64,000 nucleotides of DNA, from contig MEQB01000032.1 of NCBI GenBank assembly GCA_001770015.1, positions 1-64,000 on the forward strand. The letters run 5' to 3'. This stretch comes from Bdellovibrionales bacterium RIFOXYC1_FULL_37_79 (lineage in GTDB: Bacteria > Bdellovibrionota > Bacteriovoracia > Bacteriovoracales > Bacteriovoracaceae). Made by a program: the position numbers and the translations under genes. The notes under the pieces were generated by a model. It was not told where the DNA came from. It ran no database searches and saw only the letters and a list, made by a program, of their open reading frames with translations. Every line of letters begins with the position of its first letter. Within the stretch, counting starts at the first letter, position 1. Positions 19,665 to 29,117 of this stretch are shown here, one piece after another.

Positions 19665-20114
19665 ATGGACCACAAACTGCTGGATAAATTAGCCGAGGAA
19701 AAAAGATCACTACTTGATATGATCGCTGAAAAAGAAATGCTCCATCTTAAAAATAAATACATAATGCTCATTGATGATTCCGAAGAAACCATTTTTATGA
19801 TGTCTGCCTATTTAAAAACACTCGGTACTCATGAAATAAAAACATTTACCAACGAATTTGATGCGTTATCAGAAATTACCCGGCACCCTCCTGATTTAAT
19901 CATACTTGATATCATTCTTAAACAAACTTCAGGAATCAAGCTAGCTAAGGCCATTCATGATCTGGATGTTTTTCGTGGGCCAATTGTTTTCATGTCCTCG
20001 AGCGCTTCATTTGAGCGGGATCTACATGAAGAATTTGGTCCTAATTTGCATTTTTTTAAAAAACCAGTTGATAAAAGAAAGTTTACCGAAGTCATTTATG
20101 CATTACTGAAGTAA
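19665..20114 (+). CDS. single-domain response regulator with short N-terminal coiled coil
   Basis: The 149-residue product starts at the ATG preceded by AAGGA; an upstream ATG at 19641 lies too close to the promoter. A charged helical segment of about 28 residues precedes one receiver domain. The receiver is complete: acidic pair Asp37/Asp38 (LIDDSEE), phospho-acceptor Asp82 (IILDII), Ser in FMSSSA and Lys in FFKKPVD. No output domain follows, so it should act as a phosphate shuttle or protein-binding switch, as CheY does. It converges with the receiver-PilZ gene and stops 2 nt from it, so all parts of a small signalling group lie together. Confidence 0.9.
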   Translation: MDHKLLDKLAEEKRSLLDMIAEKEMLHLKNKYIMLIDDSEETIFMMSAYLKTLGTHEIKTFTNEFDALSEITRHPPDLIILDIILKQTSGIKLAKAIHDLDVFRGPIVFMSSSASFERDLHEEFGPNLHFFKKPVDKRKFTEVIYALLK

Positions 20115-20116
20115 AT

Positions 20117-20842
20117 TCAATCAAGTACTTCATACCGCCCATTAGCAAGCAGCCAGCGACGAATCGTAAGTTGCTGGTCAAGATCAATCTCATTAAACTT
20201 GGCAAGCGTTTCATAAGTCGAAACTGCATTATGAATAATCTGGGTTGAAATCACCTTCAAATTAATCCTTTGCAAATGAAGATCACTAAAAATATTAAAC
20301 TGAACATCAATGACCAGTCCCTTAGGCAGCAAACAATCAGTGAAAAAAACCACGCCCTCTTCATCAATTTCACTTAGAACAATATCAAAATCAAATTCAA
20401 GAGAAGAATATTTGGCGTCCGGTTTTACTCCCAGCAAGGGCAGGGAATAAAGCTTTGTATCAGCAATCAGGGTGTTTAGTTTATCCGATAAAACATCCCG
20501 ATCTATCGGCTTGACAATATAATCCTCAGCGCCAAGTTCCAAGGCTTTTAAAATCACTTTTTTTTCTTTAAGTGTGGAGATCACCACAATTTTGAGATCT
20601 TCGTATTTCAAATCGGAGCGAACTTCGTTTATTAAATATAATCCATTTTTATCGGGAAATAACAAATCCAGTAGCACCAGATCAAATTTTTTAGGTTCGG
20701 CCCTTCTTAAAATATCAACTCCCTCATCAATCGAATAAGCGCAAGTATAGCCAAAGCCGTAAGCTTTTAAAAAATCCGTAAGCAAAAACTGAATTTCTTC
20801 ATTATCTTCTACTATTAAAATATTTTTATTTTTTATCATCAT
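20117..20842 (-). CDS. response regulator with PilZ-like C-terminal domain
   Basis: This 241-residue protein has an intact receiver domain (residues 1-125): acidic residues in VEDNEE, acceptor Asp59 in LVLLDLL, Thr in VISTLK and Lys in YIVKPID. After a linker, residues of about 145-240 form a beta-rich region with PilZ-like pattern (DIVLSEIDEEGVVF, KGLVIDVQFNIF, INLKVIST). The RxxxR motif that canonical PilZ domains use to bind cyclic di-GMP is not visible, so ligand binding is doubtful. It is the last gene of a minus-strand set (Hpt, degenerate receiver, this one) with 6-nt spacing to its upstream neighbour. Confidence 0.85.
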   Translation of the reverse strand: MMIKNKNILIVEDNEEIQFLLTDFLKAYGFGYTCAYSIDEGVDILRRAEPKKFDLVLLDLLFPDKNGLYLINEVRSDLKYEDLKIVVISTLKEKKVILKALELGAEDYIVKPIDRDVLSDKLNTLIADTKLYSLPLLGVKPDAKYSSLEFDFDIVLSEIDEEGVVFFTDCLLPKGLVIDVQFNIFSDLHLQRINLKVISTQIIHNAVSTYETLAKFNEIDLDQQLTIRRWLLANGRYEVLD

Positions 20843-20848
20843 CTGGTC

Positions 20849-21547
20849 CTATATCTTTCTCTGACAATTTTTGTGCATCCATTCCCTTAGATTCTGCAAA
20901 CTATCTTCCGATAGTCCTGGCAGGCTGCATTTGGTTTTATATTTATACTTGGAATTTAAAAGTGGCTGGGAGCGAATAGTTTTTAAAACACAGGCATCAT
21001 ATTTGATGGTATCCAAAATGGGATTGTTCACGTTTAAAATGATATTGGGTCGAAAGGCAAGATCGCTGGCAAACATGAAAGAGGTCTCCCCCAGGCCAAT
21101 GACCGCCCCCATCTCAAAGACCTTACCATTAGATTCCATCATCAAAGGATCCATCTTTCTTATCAACAGCTGATTTTCGCTGGCCCGAAAAATGGTATTG
21201 ATCTCATTTAAAATGGCACCCCACTTTTTATTTTTAGGAAGTACCTTGCAAAAATATTTTTCATCCAATTCCTTAAGGAGCTGGATATTTGTTTCACTGG
21301 TGTAAACCACCACCGGAATATCTTTATAAACATCATTTTGTTTATATTGAACAATGAGTTCGAGCAAATCCACATTATCGCAACTTATCTCAGTAATAAT
21401 CAAATGAGGAGGATAGGCCTGTAATTGACCCAAAATATCCAGGCCAGTATCTATTTCCCACATACCCATATTGGCGTTAGATAAATTGCTCTTTAAATCC
21501 TCCAGATCTTTTTTATTATTATCAATAATCCCGATAATTTTTTTCAT
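20849..21547 (-). CDS. degenerate receiver protein with PilZ-like C-terminal domain
   Basis: The 232-residue protein has a receiver-like N-terminus (residues 1-120) in which the phospho-acceptor Asp is replaced by Glu53 (LIITEIS), the acidic pocket is IIDNNKK rather than DD, and the Lys position reads KVLPKNK. Substitution by Glu often mimics a phosphorylated state, so this may be a constitutively active or non-phosphorylated receiver. Residues of about 130-232 form a beta-rich region similar in pattern to the PilZ-like domain of the next gene, again without an RxxxR motif. Its ATG overlaps the Hpt gene stop by 4 bp, which implies stoichiometric production with the Hpt protein. Confidence 0.78.
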   Translation of the reverse strand: MKKIIGIIDNNKKDLEDLKSNLSNANMGMWEIDTGLDILGQLQAYPPHLIITEISCDNVDLLELIVQYKQNDVYKDIPVVVYTSETNIQLLKELDEKYFCKVLPKNKKWGAILNEINTIFRASENQLLIRKMDPLMMESNGKVFEMGAVIGLGETSFMFASDLAFRPNIILNVNNPILDTIKYDACVLKTIRSQPLLNSKYKYKTKCSLPGLSEDSLQNLREWMHKNCQRKI

Positions 21548-21897
21548 AGTGTCTCCAGACCGGCGGTAACTTCTTTTAAAAAATAATCCAAATTTTCCTT
21601 ATACACTGAAAAATGCTCCTTGATTTTTACCAGATCCCTAGTTCTTATGACGTCTTCCATCTTGACGCAAATTTGGGTCAAATCATTCAAATAAAAATAA
21701 CTGACCGATCCTTTGATGGTATGGGCAACCCCGTACATTTGATCAAAATCATGATTTTGAGTTATACAATTTTCCAACTTACCGATGCGTTCCGGGTAAT
21801 TTTTTTTAAATATGGAAAAAAAAGTGTCAAAGGCCTCAGGACCTGCATCAAATTTATTTCTTAGGTCCATGGGATCAAATGTAATACTTGTACTCAT
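21544..21897 (-). CDS. histidine phosphotransfer (Hpt) protein
   Basis: The 117-residue product is a stand-alone Hpt domain with phospho-accepting His59 in the motif AHTIKGS and the helical bundle pattern around it. It would pass phosphate from a hybrid histidine kinase to receivers. No kinase is encoded in this window. I place the start at the ATG 21895-21897, 11 nt after AGGAAGG; a GTG four codons upstream would abut that site. It overlaps the next gene (degenerate receiver) by ATGA and lies 73 nt after the AI-2E transporter gene. Confidence 0.9.
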   Translation of the reverse strand: MSTSITFDPMDLRNKFDAGPEAFDTFFSIFKKNYPERIGKLENCITQNHDFDQMYGVAHTIKGSVSYFYLNDLTQICVKMEDVIRTRDLVKIKEHFSVYKENLDYFLKEVTAGLETL

Positions 21898-21970
21898 ACC
21901 AATTTTCACCTTCCTATATGCTCATTATCTAGAATATTTTATCATGGAAAGATGTTTCAAACTTTTTTTC

Positions 21971-23038
21971 TCACTTGCCTTTATCCAGGTAAAACTGATG
22001 ATAAAGCTCAACTAAGGTAAGAAACAAAATACCAATCACCGGGCCATAGAATATGCCGGCCATGTCAAAAGCACTCATTCCACCAATAATGCAAATCATG
22101 ACAAAAAAGGAATTAAGTTTGATTCTTTTGCCAATAAATTGGGGTTTAAACCAATTTTCCACAATGAGTGCCACCAGGGTGCACCAAATGAAAAGGACAA
22201 TGGACTTAATCACGGCCCCCTGGATAAAGAGGTAAATACAAACCGGAATATAAATAACAGATATTCCAAGTAACGGAATAAAGCCCAGAATAACCATGAT
22301 GGTGGACCATAATAACACCGAGGGAATTCCCAAGATCCAAAACATTATGCCGGCCAATATTCCCTGGATCAGTCCACCTACCCCATTACACACCAATGTC
22401 ACATAATTCATCTGATTGAATCTATCCAGTAATAATTGCTCCTGATCATCCGGAAGTGGAGACAATTTGAAGATAAATTTTTTTAATTCATCACCGTAGG
22501 TGAATAACACATGCACGGTAAAAATAGTGATCAATGAATGGATGATAAAACCAACGAAATTTCCAATCCAGGCATTTATAAATGATACAATTTTTTGGGA
22601 GATCAAAGAAACCAGGCTGCCTAATTTTTCCTTGATCACTTCAGGTCCAAGCTCAACTCCTAGAAAAGCCGAGATTTTTTTGGAAAGGAAGGAAAACGAA
22701 GCATGGTTATGCAAAAAATCATTGATCGATTCGTGATTCAAGCTTTGATTGATTAGGTTATAAGCTCCCACCGCCTCACCGGAAAGCTGAATTCCGATGT
22801 AAATCAGTGGTAAAAACAAAACTATGATCACCAGCAAACAAATAAGCGCCGATGCCCATTCTTTTTTAAGTCCGGTGGTAGCATACGTCCAGGTAAAAAT
22901 CCGGTAACAGCTTCCAGCAATGATCATCCCCATAAAAAAGGCTCCCACCAAATCGTGAAACATCTGCCACATCAAATAGAGGATCAAAATAAACAAAAAA
23001 GCAAAAATGGTCGCTGGGAAATCTTTGTTAAAAATCAT
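21971..23038 (-). CDS. AI-2E/PerM family membrane transporter
   Basis: The 355-residue protein has the arrangement of the AI-2E transporter (PerM, formerly UPF0118) family: hydrophobic helices near the N-terminus, a charged central region containing LGVELGPEVIKEKL, then a block of helices with WGIPSVLLWSTIMVILGFIPLLG-like motif and a C-terminal GIFYGPVIGILFLTLVELY segment. Members move small molecules or ions; the AI-2 name reflects one member only. The ATG at 23036-23038 has GGGAAG 4 nt upstream, 16 nt after the pgl stop. A start nine codons earlier would overlap pgl and lacks a site. Confidence 0.9.
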   Translation of the reverse strand: MIFNKDFPATIFAFLFILILYLMWQMFHDLVGAFFMGMIIAGSCYRIFTWTYATTGLKKEWASALICLLVIIVLFLPLIYIGIQLSGEAVGAYNLINQSLNHESINDFLHNHASFSFLSKKISAFLGVELGPEVIKEKLGSLVSLISQKIVSFINAWIGNFVGFIIHSLITIFTVHVLFTYGDELKKFIFKLSPLPDDQEQLLLDRFNQMNYVTLVCNGVGGLIQGILAGIMFWILGIPSVLLWSTIMVILGFIPLLGISVIYIPVCIYLFIQGAVIKSIVLFIWCTLVALIVENWFKPQFIGKRIKLNSFFVMICIIGGMSAFDMAGIFYGPVIGILFLTLVELYHQFYLDKGK

Positions 23039-23054
23039 TTTTCTTCCCTGGTTA

Positions 23055-23738
23055 TTATTTCTCACACATCATAATGGCATTTGAATGTTTATGTAATAAG
23101 AAAGCCGCTGGCAAACTATCCATGTTTTTCACATCCAAAATTTTTTGTACAATCTTTTTCTTATAAACACCCGGAACATAAAAAAACAGTTGACCGCTGC
23201 AAAGAAGCGGTCGATGGGTCATGGTCAACCGGGGATGTCCATTATATTCTTTAGTACAAATAACATTTTTATCATAACGGATCTGGGCATATTTTTCGTC
23301 TGGAAATAAAGAGGCGGTATGGCCATCAGTCCCCACGCCCATGATTGCCAGATCCATCACATGCCCGCCCAGTAATTCATCATATAAACTGGCGGCATCT
23401 GCAATGGGCAGATCCGTATTATAAAAATAGTAATTAAGCTTATTTTTTTTATCTGGCCGGTCCAAACGGTCTAAAAAACATTTTTTAATCATCAACTGAT
23501 TAGAGTCATGATGATTTTGATCAACATATCTTTCATCCACTTGAAAAATATTCAACGTGATATTTTCTAAAATATTGATTTTATCCGCCAGCAACTGGTA
23601 AAGCTGTACTGGACTTTCGCCGCCCGAGAGGGCCAGGTTGAATTCGCCCTTGCGCTTTAGGATTTTTTGCATAAACTGAAAAATTAAAACTGCGCTACCT
23701 TCTGCTATATTTTCAGACGACAATACTCTTTGTTCCAT
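23055..23738 (-). CDS. pgl: 6-phosphogluconolactonase
   Basis: This 227-residue protein of the DevB/Pgl type hydrolyses 6-phosphogluconolactone to 6-phosphogluconate, the second step of the oxidative pentose phosphate pathway. LSGGESP, QVDERYV and MGVGTDGHTASLFP are all present, the last holding the catalytic His. It overlaps the end of zwf by 34 nt, and it follows gnd and zwf in the same operon, which is why the short sugar-phosphate isomerase-like fold can be assigned to Pgl with confidence. Confidence 0.95.
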   Translation of the reverse strand: MEQRVLSSENIAEGSAVLIFQFMQKILKRKGEFNLALSGGESPVQLYQLLADKINILENITLNIFQVDERYVDQNHHDSNQLMIKKCFLDRLDRPDKKNKLNYYFYNTDLPIADAASLYDELLGGHVMDLAIMGVGTDGHTASLFPDEKYAQIRYDKNVICTKEYNGHPRLTMTHRPLLCSGQLFFYVPGVYKKKIVQKILDVKNMDSLPAAFLLHKHSNAIMMCEK

Positions 23739-25156
23739 AAGTGCCCAAACCTTTTTATAAATGTATGCATTTGTTCCGGACCATTTTGACCTGGATTATA
23801 TTCATAAAGCGGAAATTGGGAGTTATTTTCCCAACGTTTTAAAAAACTATCAACAAAGCGCCACGCTTCCTTGATTTCATCATGCCTTATAAACAGCGAC
23901 AAATCATTATTAATGGCATCAAGCAATAATCGCTCATAAGCATCCGGCAATCTGGAATTAAAATTCATTTGATAATTAAAATCCATCTCCACCGGCACCA
24001 ATTCAAAATTTTTTCCGGGTATCTTACTCAGGCAGGTCAGATGAATTCCTTCATGGGGCTGAAATTTAAAAATAATTTGATTGGGTAAATTTCTATCCGG
24101 TGCTATGTTTTTAAATAATTTATGGGGTAATTCCTTAAAATAGATATGGGCCTGGGTGGTTTTACTGGCAAGGGCCTTGCCGGCGCGGATATATACGGGG
24201 ACACCGGCCCATCTCCAATTTTGAATAAAAAATCTGATGGCCGCAAAGGTTTCAGTTTTAGAATCTTGTTTTACTCCGGTCTCTTGTAAGTAACCGTGAT
24301 ACACCCCTCTGATAGTATGATCCTTATAAGTGTTTTCATCATACAAAGCAAGGGACTTTAACAATTTCACTTTTTCGTCACGGATCGCATCTGCATCAAA
24401 GGAAATCGGTGGCTCCATGGTCAGCAATGACAGTAGTTGAAGAGCATGATTTTGAATCACATCCCTGACAATTCCCGCATTATCAAAATAGGCACCCCGG
24501 GACTGAATTTTCACTTCCTCGGAAATATTGATTTCAATATGATCCACATAATGGTTATTCCATAATGGTTCAAAGATGCTGTTGGCAAAACGAAAAATCA
24601 TGATATTTTGCACAGTCTCTTTACCAAGAAAATGATCAATGCGATAAATCTGGTGTTCATCAAAGAGTGCCTGCAAATAATAATTCAAATCCACCGCCGA
24701 ATCTGTATCTGTGCCAAAGGGCTTTTCAAAAATCAATCTGGACCAGTTGCCGGTTTTCACACAATAGCTATTGGTTTTATCCTCTTCACAAGCACACTGG
24801 GTAACGATATGGGCCTTGGAAATATTGGCCGTGACATCCCTTAAAATATCCGGCGGAATAGCCAGATAGATAAGCCGGTTCCCATCATGTTTTAAAATGG
24901 TTTCCCCCAGTTTTTTATAGCTATCCAAATTGCTATATTCCCCGGAGATATATTCAATCCGGGAACAAAAGTTTTGATCATAGTCTTTAAAAGCGCCGAG
25001 TTTTTTTATAAACCCGTCATCTGTCATCTGGGTTCTTGAAAATCCAACGATGTGAAAATCATCCGGTAACAACTTATCCTTATACAGATCATAAATAGCG
25101 GGCATGATTTTTCTTTGGGTCAAATCTCCGGAAGCCCCTACAATAATAATATTCAA
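23705..25156 (-). CDS. zwf: glucose-6-phosphate dehydrogenase
   Basis: The enzyme oxidises glucose 6-phosphate to 6-phosphogluconolactone and makes NADPH. The nucleotide-binding loop GASGDLTQRK opens the protein, and the catalytic motif RIDHFLGKETVQN and substrate segment EPLWN follow. I set the start at the TTG 25154-25156 (483 residues), directly before NIIIVGASGD; a 28-codon extension within gnd is possible but would put an unrelated segment before the Rossmann fold. A strong ribosome site is lacking, so translation probably depends on coupling with gnd, which ends 22 nt upstream. Confidence 0.95.
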   Translation of the reverse strand: MNIIIVGASGDLTQRKIMPAIYDLYKDKLLPDDFHIVGFSRTQMTDDGFIKKLGAFKDYDQNFCSRIEYISGEYSNLDSYKKLGETILKHDGNRLIYLAIPPDILRDVTANISKAHIVTQCACEEDKTNSYCVKTGNWSRLIFEKPFGTDTDSAVDLNYYLQALFDEHQIYRIDHFLGKETVQNIMIFRFANSIFEPLWNNHYVDHIEINISEEVKIQSRGAYFDNAGIVRDVIQNHALQLLSLLTMEPPISFDADAIRDEKVKLLKSLALYDENTYKDHTIRGVYHGYLQETGVKQDSKTETFAAIRFFIQNWRWAGVPVYIRAGKALASKTTQAHIYFKELPHKLFKNIAPDRNLPNQIIFKFQPHEGIHLTCLSKIPGKNFELVPVEMDFNYQMNFNSRLPDAYERLLLDAINNDLSLFIRHDEIKEAWRFVDSFLKRWENNSQFPLYEYNPGQNGPEQMHTFIKRFGHLWNKEYCRLKI

Positions 25157-25178
25157 GGTGTTACTTGTTTTAATATGC

Positions 25179-26573
25179 CTACTCCCAAATGGTATGAAAA
25201 ACCCCGTCTCGATCAGTACGACTATAAGTATGAGCACCAAAATAATCTCTTTGGGCCTGGATCAAATTAGTGGGCAGGTTGATTGCCGAAAAATATTCAA
25301 AGTACCAGCATGCCCCCGACATTGCCGGAGTAGCAACCCCGGATTCCAATCCCAAAAACAATATTTGTTTCAGCGGCGTCATCGCTTCATTTAATGTTCC
25401 AGCAAATTCCCTGGTAAGTAATAAATTAGAATTTTGGGCCAGGGCACTGATCATTGGCTCAAGCATAAAACAGCGGATAATGCAACCATCTCTCCAACTG
25501 CTAACCACATCTACCAGATTGGTTTTCCACTCATTGACCCTGGAAGCCTCGGCAATCAGGTTAAGCCCTTGGGCATAGGATAAAATTTTAGCTGCCCGCA
25601 TGGCGTCTTTTACAATATCCAGCAGATTTTCCGAGGGAATTTTTTTAAGGATTTTTTTACCATGGATAGCGTAGATTTGCTCCCGCAGCAGGCGCTCAGC
25701 CGAGATAGTTCGGGCGCTAAAGGCACCGTAAATCGAAGGTACGGGTGTACCATATTCCAATGATTCCATAATGGTCCATTTCCCGGTTCCCTTACCCTGG
25801 GCCTGATCTTTTATCAGATCAACCAGATACAGGCCGGTCAGATCATCTTTTCTTTTTAAAATATCCGTAGTGATACCCAGTAAATAAGAATTTAAATCAC
25901 TGGTTTGAAAGTCTTGAAAGATGCTGGCGATTTTTTCATTATCATAACTATAGATTTTTCTAAAAATGTCATACACCTCTGCGATGATTTGCATTTCAGC
26001 ATACTCAATGCCGTTATGAACCATTTTTACAAAGTGTCCGGCACCTTCACCACCCATATAATAAACACAAGGGACCGGTTTTTTAGCTGCCACCTTTTGC
26101 AGCATGGGTAGTATTTGCATAACAATTTTTTCCGATCCTCCCGGCATCAGGCTTGGTCCTTGCAAGGCCCCCTTTTCCCCTCCCGAAACCCCCATCCCGA
26201 CATAATGAATGGATTGCAAAAGCAAGGCTTTGAATCTTTGACTGGTATCACGATAATAGGAATTTCCTCCATCAATAATAATATCTTCCTTGGAAAGATA
26301 AGGCAGGAGCCCTTCAATCACTTTATCCACCGCCAATCCGGCCTTGACCATGATAATAATTTTACGCGGGGTTTTTAAATTACCCACCAATTCCGCCAGA
26401 TCAAAACAGGCCACCAGCTTTCCTGCAAGTTCTGGACTAGCTTTCATCAATTTCCTGGTCACCTCGCCAGTCCGGTTATAGACCGCCACTTTAAAATGAT
26501 TACTTACAAAATTTTTTGCAAGATTTTCTCCCATTACCGCCAGGCCAATCACCCCCACATCACATAAACTCAT
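25179..26573 (-). CDS. gnd: 6-phosphogluconate dehydrogenase (decarboxylating)
   Basis: This 464-residue enzyme converts 6-phosphogluconate to ribulose 5-phosphate with CO2 and NAD(P)H. The Rossmann motif GVIGLAVMGENLAKN, the substrate region GVSGGEKGALQGPSLMPGG, the catalytic Lys in HFVKMVHNGIEY and the C-terminal YFGAHTY are present. Length matches the long-form enzyme. The start has AGGGGA 6 nt upstream and lies 10 nt after the glgP stop; a 23-residue upstream extension is not supported. Gene order glgP-gnd-zwf-pgl puts all oxidative pentose phosphate steps in one transcript. Confidence 0.96.
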   Translation of the reverse strand: MSLCDVGVIGLAVMGENLAKNFVSNHFKVAVYNRTGEVTRKLMKASPELAGKLVACFDLAELVGNLKTPRKIIIMVKAGLAVDKVIEGLLPYLSKEDIIIDGGNSYYRDTSQRFKALLLQSIHYVGMGVSGGEKGALQGPSLMPGGSEKIVMQILPMLQKVAAKKPVPCVYYMGGEGAGHFVKMVHNGIEYAEMQIIAEVYDIFRKIYSYDNEKIASIFQDFQTSDLNSYLLGITTDILKRKDDLTGLYLVDLIKDQAQGKGTGKWTIMESLEYGTPVPSIYGAFSARTISAERLLREQIYAIHGKKILKKIPSENLLDIVKDAMRAAKILSYAQGLNLIAEASRVNEWKTNLVDVVSSWRDGCIIRCFMLEPMISALAQNSNLLLTREFAGTLNEAMTPLKQILFLGLESGVATPAMSGACWYFEYFSAINLPTNLIQAQRDYFGAHTYSRTDRDGVFHTIWE

Positions 26574-26583
26574 AGAAAGTCCC

Positions 26584-29094
26584 CTAGCGATTCTTTTTGG
26601 ATTTTGGTTTTTGGGGTTTGATTTTCCATATCTCCTCGGCATACTCCTTGATCACCCGGTCGCTGGAAAACTTACCCGAGCAAGCAGTATTAATAATGGA
26701 TTTACGGGTCCATTCGGCGGTGTTTTTATAACAGCGTTCCACTTCCATTTGGGCATTTTTATAAGAGGTAAAATCAGCGGTAACCAAAAAATAATCCCCT
26801 CGCTCCAATAAATTTTTAATGATTTCATTAAACCGGCCAGGTTTATTGTGATCGAAAGCACCATTTCTAATCTTCTCAATCGCTTTTTTTAAATCCTCAT
26901 CCTTATGATAATAACCGCTGGGGTTATAGCCACTGCGACGAAGTCCACTGACTTCATCGGCGGTCAATCCAAAAATAAAAATATTTTCACCACCCACCTC
27001 ATCTTTGATTTCCACGTTAGCACCATCAAGGGTTCCAATGGTCAGCGAACCGTTTAAAGTGAGTTTCATATTCCCGGTACCCGAAGCCTCCATCCCGGCG
27101 GTGGATATCTGCTCGGATAATTCGCTGGCACTGACAATTTTTTCGGCCAGCGATACGCTGTAATTTTCCAGGAACACCACTTTAAGCAGATGCTTGGTAT
27201 CCTGGTCATCGTTAACAGTCTTAGCTACCGCACAAATCAGGGCAATGATATCCTTGGCGATTTGATATCCGGGAGCTGCTTTGCCAGCAAAGAAAACGGT
27301 CCGGGGAATCATATCCTGGGCCTTTCCTTCCTTGATTTTGTTATACAGATGAATGACATGCAAAATATTAAGCAGTTGTCTTTTATATTCATGAATCCTT
27401 TTAATCTGGCAATCAAACAAGGAGGCGGGGTCAATGGTTATGCCGGTTTTATTTTTTACAAATTCGGCAAAATCTTTTTTATTATCATCCTTGACCTGCT
27501 TCCATCTTTTTTGAAAATTTGGATCATCTTTTTTTGTCAGCAATCCTTTCAAGCAATCCAAATTGGTCACCCAGTCTTCACCAATGGTTTCCGTGATTAA
27601 ATTGGAGAGTCTGGAATTGGCGTGTAACAACCAACGTCTTTGAGTTATGCCATTTGTTTTGTTGGTGAACTGTTCTGGATTAAATTCATAAAAATCTTTA
27701 AATAATTCATGCTTGATAATCTCGGTATGAATTTTGGCCACACCGTTTACCTTATGACTTCCAATCAAGGCCAGATTGGCCATTTTAACACTTTTACCGC
27801 CTCTTTCTTCAATGACTGACATGCGCACCAAGCGTCCCACATCCTTGGGATATTTTTCTTTGACCCGGTTTAAAAAACGATGATTAATTTCATAGATAAT
27901 GTCCAGATGCCGAGGCAGCAAGTCCCCCACCAATTTAATTGGCCAGGTCTCCAAAGCTTCGGGGAGAATCGTATGATTGGTAAATGAAAAGGTCTCCTTG
28001 CAGATACCCCAAGCGATGTTCCATTCAATATTTTCCTCATCCATTAAAATTCTCATCAATTCCGGGATAGCGATAACCGGATGGGTATCATTCAGCTGAA
28101 TGGCCACCTTTTTCGGGAAATCCAATAAATCAGTATGCGTTGCTTTAAATCTTCGGATAATATCTTGCAGGGATGCCGACACAAAAAAGTATTCCTGCTT
28201 GAGTCTCAGTTCTTTGCCAGCGTAGGAATCATCCCGGGGATAGAGTACTTTGGAAATATTTTCGATCAGAATCTTTTTTTCCACCGCCGAAACATAATCA
28301 CCTTTATTAAACACCGCCAGATCAAATTTATCCCTCGCCTCGGCCTTCCATAACCTTAAATTATTAACAGTATTATTTTTATATCCTGGTATTGGTAAGT
28401 CGTATGCCACCGCATGCACATTCTGCGAATTGGCCCAGACAAATTGCAATTTGCCGTTAGCATCCCTGGAGGATTCAACTTTGCCATAATACTTCACTTG
28501 ATAAGTGTATTCCGGTCTTTGCATCAACCAGGTATTTCCTCGTTTCAACCAGTGATCAGGTAACTCCACCTGCTGACCGTCCACGATTTTTTGTTCAAAA
28601 ATTCCATAATCGTAGCCAATCCCGTATCCCATACCAGGCAGCTGCAACGATGCCATGGAATCCAAAAAACAAGCGGCCAGTCGTCCGAGTCCACCATTAC
28701 CAAGCCCGGCATCCAGCTCGAAATCTTCCAAATCGGAAAGTTCATGGCCTAGATTTCTCATGGCCTCCTCCGATTCATTTTTCATGCCCAGATTGATAAT
28801 ACTATTCCCAAGTGTTCTACCCATCAAATATTCCAAAGAAAGATAATAAACTCGCTTGGCGTCCGCTTCATAATAAGAAGTCTGGGTATCATTCCATAAC
28901 TCCATCATGCGATCGTTGATGGCATAGGCCAGGCACTTATAGGCATCCAGATCAGTGGCGGTATATCTGGTTTTTGCCTGGGTAAATTCCATATGTTTGG
29001 CAAAGGATTCTTCCAGACTGGTTTTATCCCTGCCCAGATATCTTCCTTCCACCAATCGCCAAACTTCTTCCATACCTTTTTTTTCTTTTGTCAT
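26584..29094 (-). CDS. glgP: glycogen/alpha-glucan phosphorylase
   Basis: The protein of about 836 residues releases glucose 1-phosphate from glycogen or maltodextrins. The family signature around the pyridoxal-phosphate Lys (EASGTGNMKLTLNG, then GTLDGANVEI) is intact, as are the N-terminal DAGLGNGGLGRLAACFLDS and the KRIHEYKRQLLN motif. Two in-frame ATGs (29100 and 29094) lie close together; the second has better spacing to AGGGGAG. It is followed by gnd, zwf and pgl, so carbon released from glycogen can enter the NADPH-forming pathway after phosphoglucomutase, which is not in this window. Confidence 0.96.
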   Translation of the reverse strand: MTKEKKGMEEVWRLVEGRYLGRDKTSLEESFAKHMEFTQAKTRYTATDLDAYKCLAYAINDRMMELWNDTQTSYYEADAKRVYYLSLEYLMGRTLGNSIINLGMKNESEEAMRNLGHELSDLEDFELDAGLGNGGLGRLAACFLDSMASLQLPGMGYGIGYDYGIFEQKIVDGQQVELPDHWLKRGNTWLMQRPEYTYQVKYYGKVESSRDANGKLQFVWANSQNVHAVAYDLPIPGYKNNTVNNLRLWKAEARDKFDLAVFNKGDYVSAVEKKILIENISKVLYPRDDSYAGKELRLKQEYFFVSASLQDIIRRFKATHTDLLDFPKKVAIQLNDTHPVIAIPELMRILMDEENIEWNIAWGICKETFSFTNHTILPEALETWPIKLVGDLLPRHLDIIYEINHRFLNRVKEKYPKDVGRLVRMSVIEERGGKSVKMANLALIGSHKVNGVAKIHTEIIKHELFKDFYEFNPEQFTNKTNGITQRRWLLHANSRLSNLITETIGEDWVTNLDCLKGLLTKKDDPNFQKRWKQVKDDNKKDFAEFVKNKTGITIDPASLFDCQIKRIHEYKRQLLNILHVIHLYNKIKEGKAQDMIPRTVFFAGKAAPGYQIAKDIIALICAVAKTVNDDQDTKHLLKVVFLENYSVSLAEKIVSASELSEQISTAGMEASGTGNMKLTLNGSLTIGTLDGANVEIKDEVGGENIFIFGLTADEVSGLRRSGYNPSGYYHKDEDLKKAIEKIRNGAFDHNKPGRFNEIIKNLLERGDYFLVTADFTSYKNAQMEVERCYKNTAEWTRKSIINTACSGKFSSDRVIKEYAEEIWKIKPQKPKSKKNR

Positions 29095-29117
29095 AATCAT
29101 TATCTCCCCTGCTTAAC

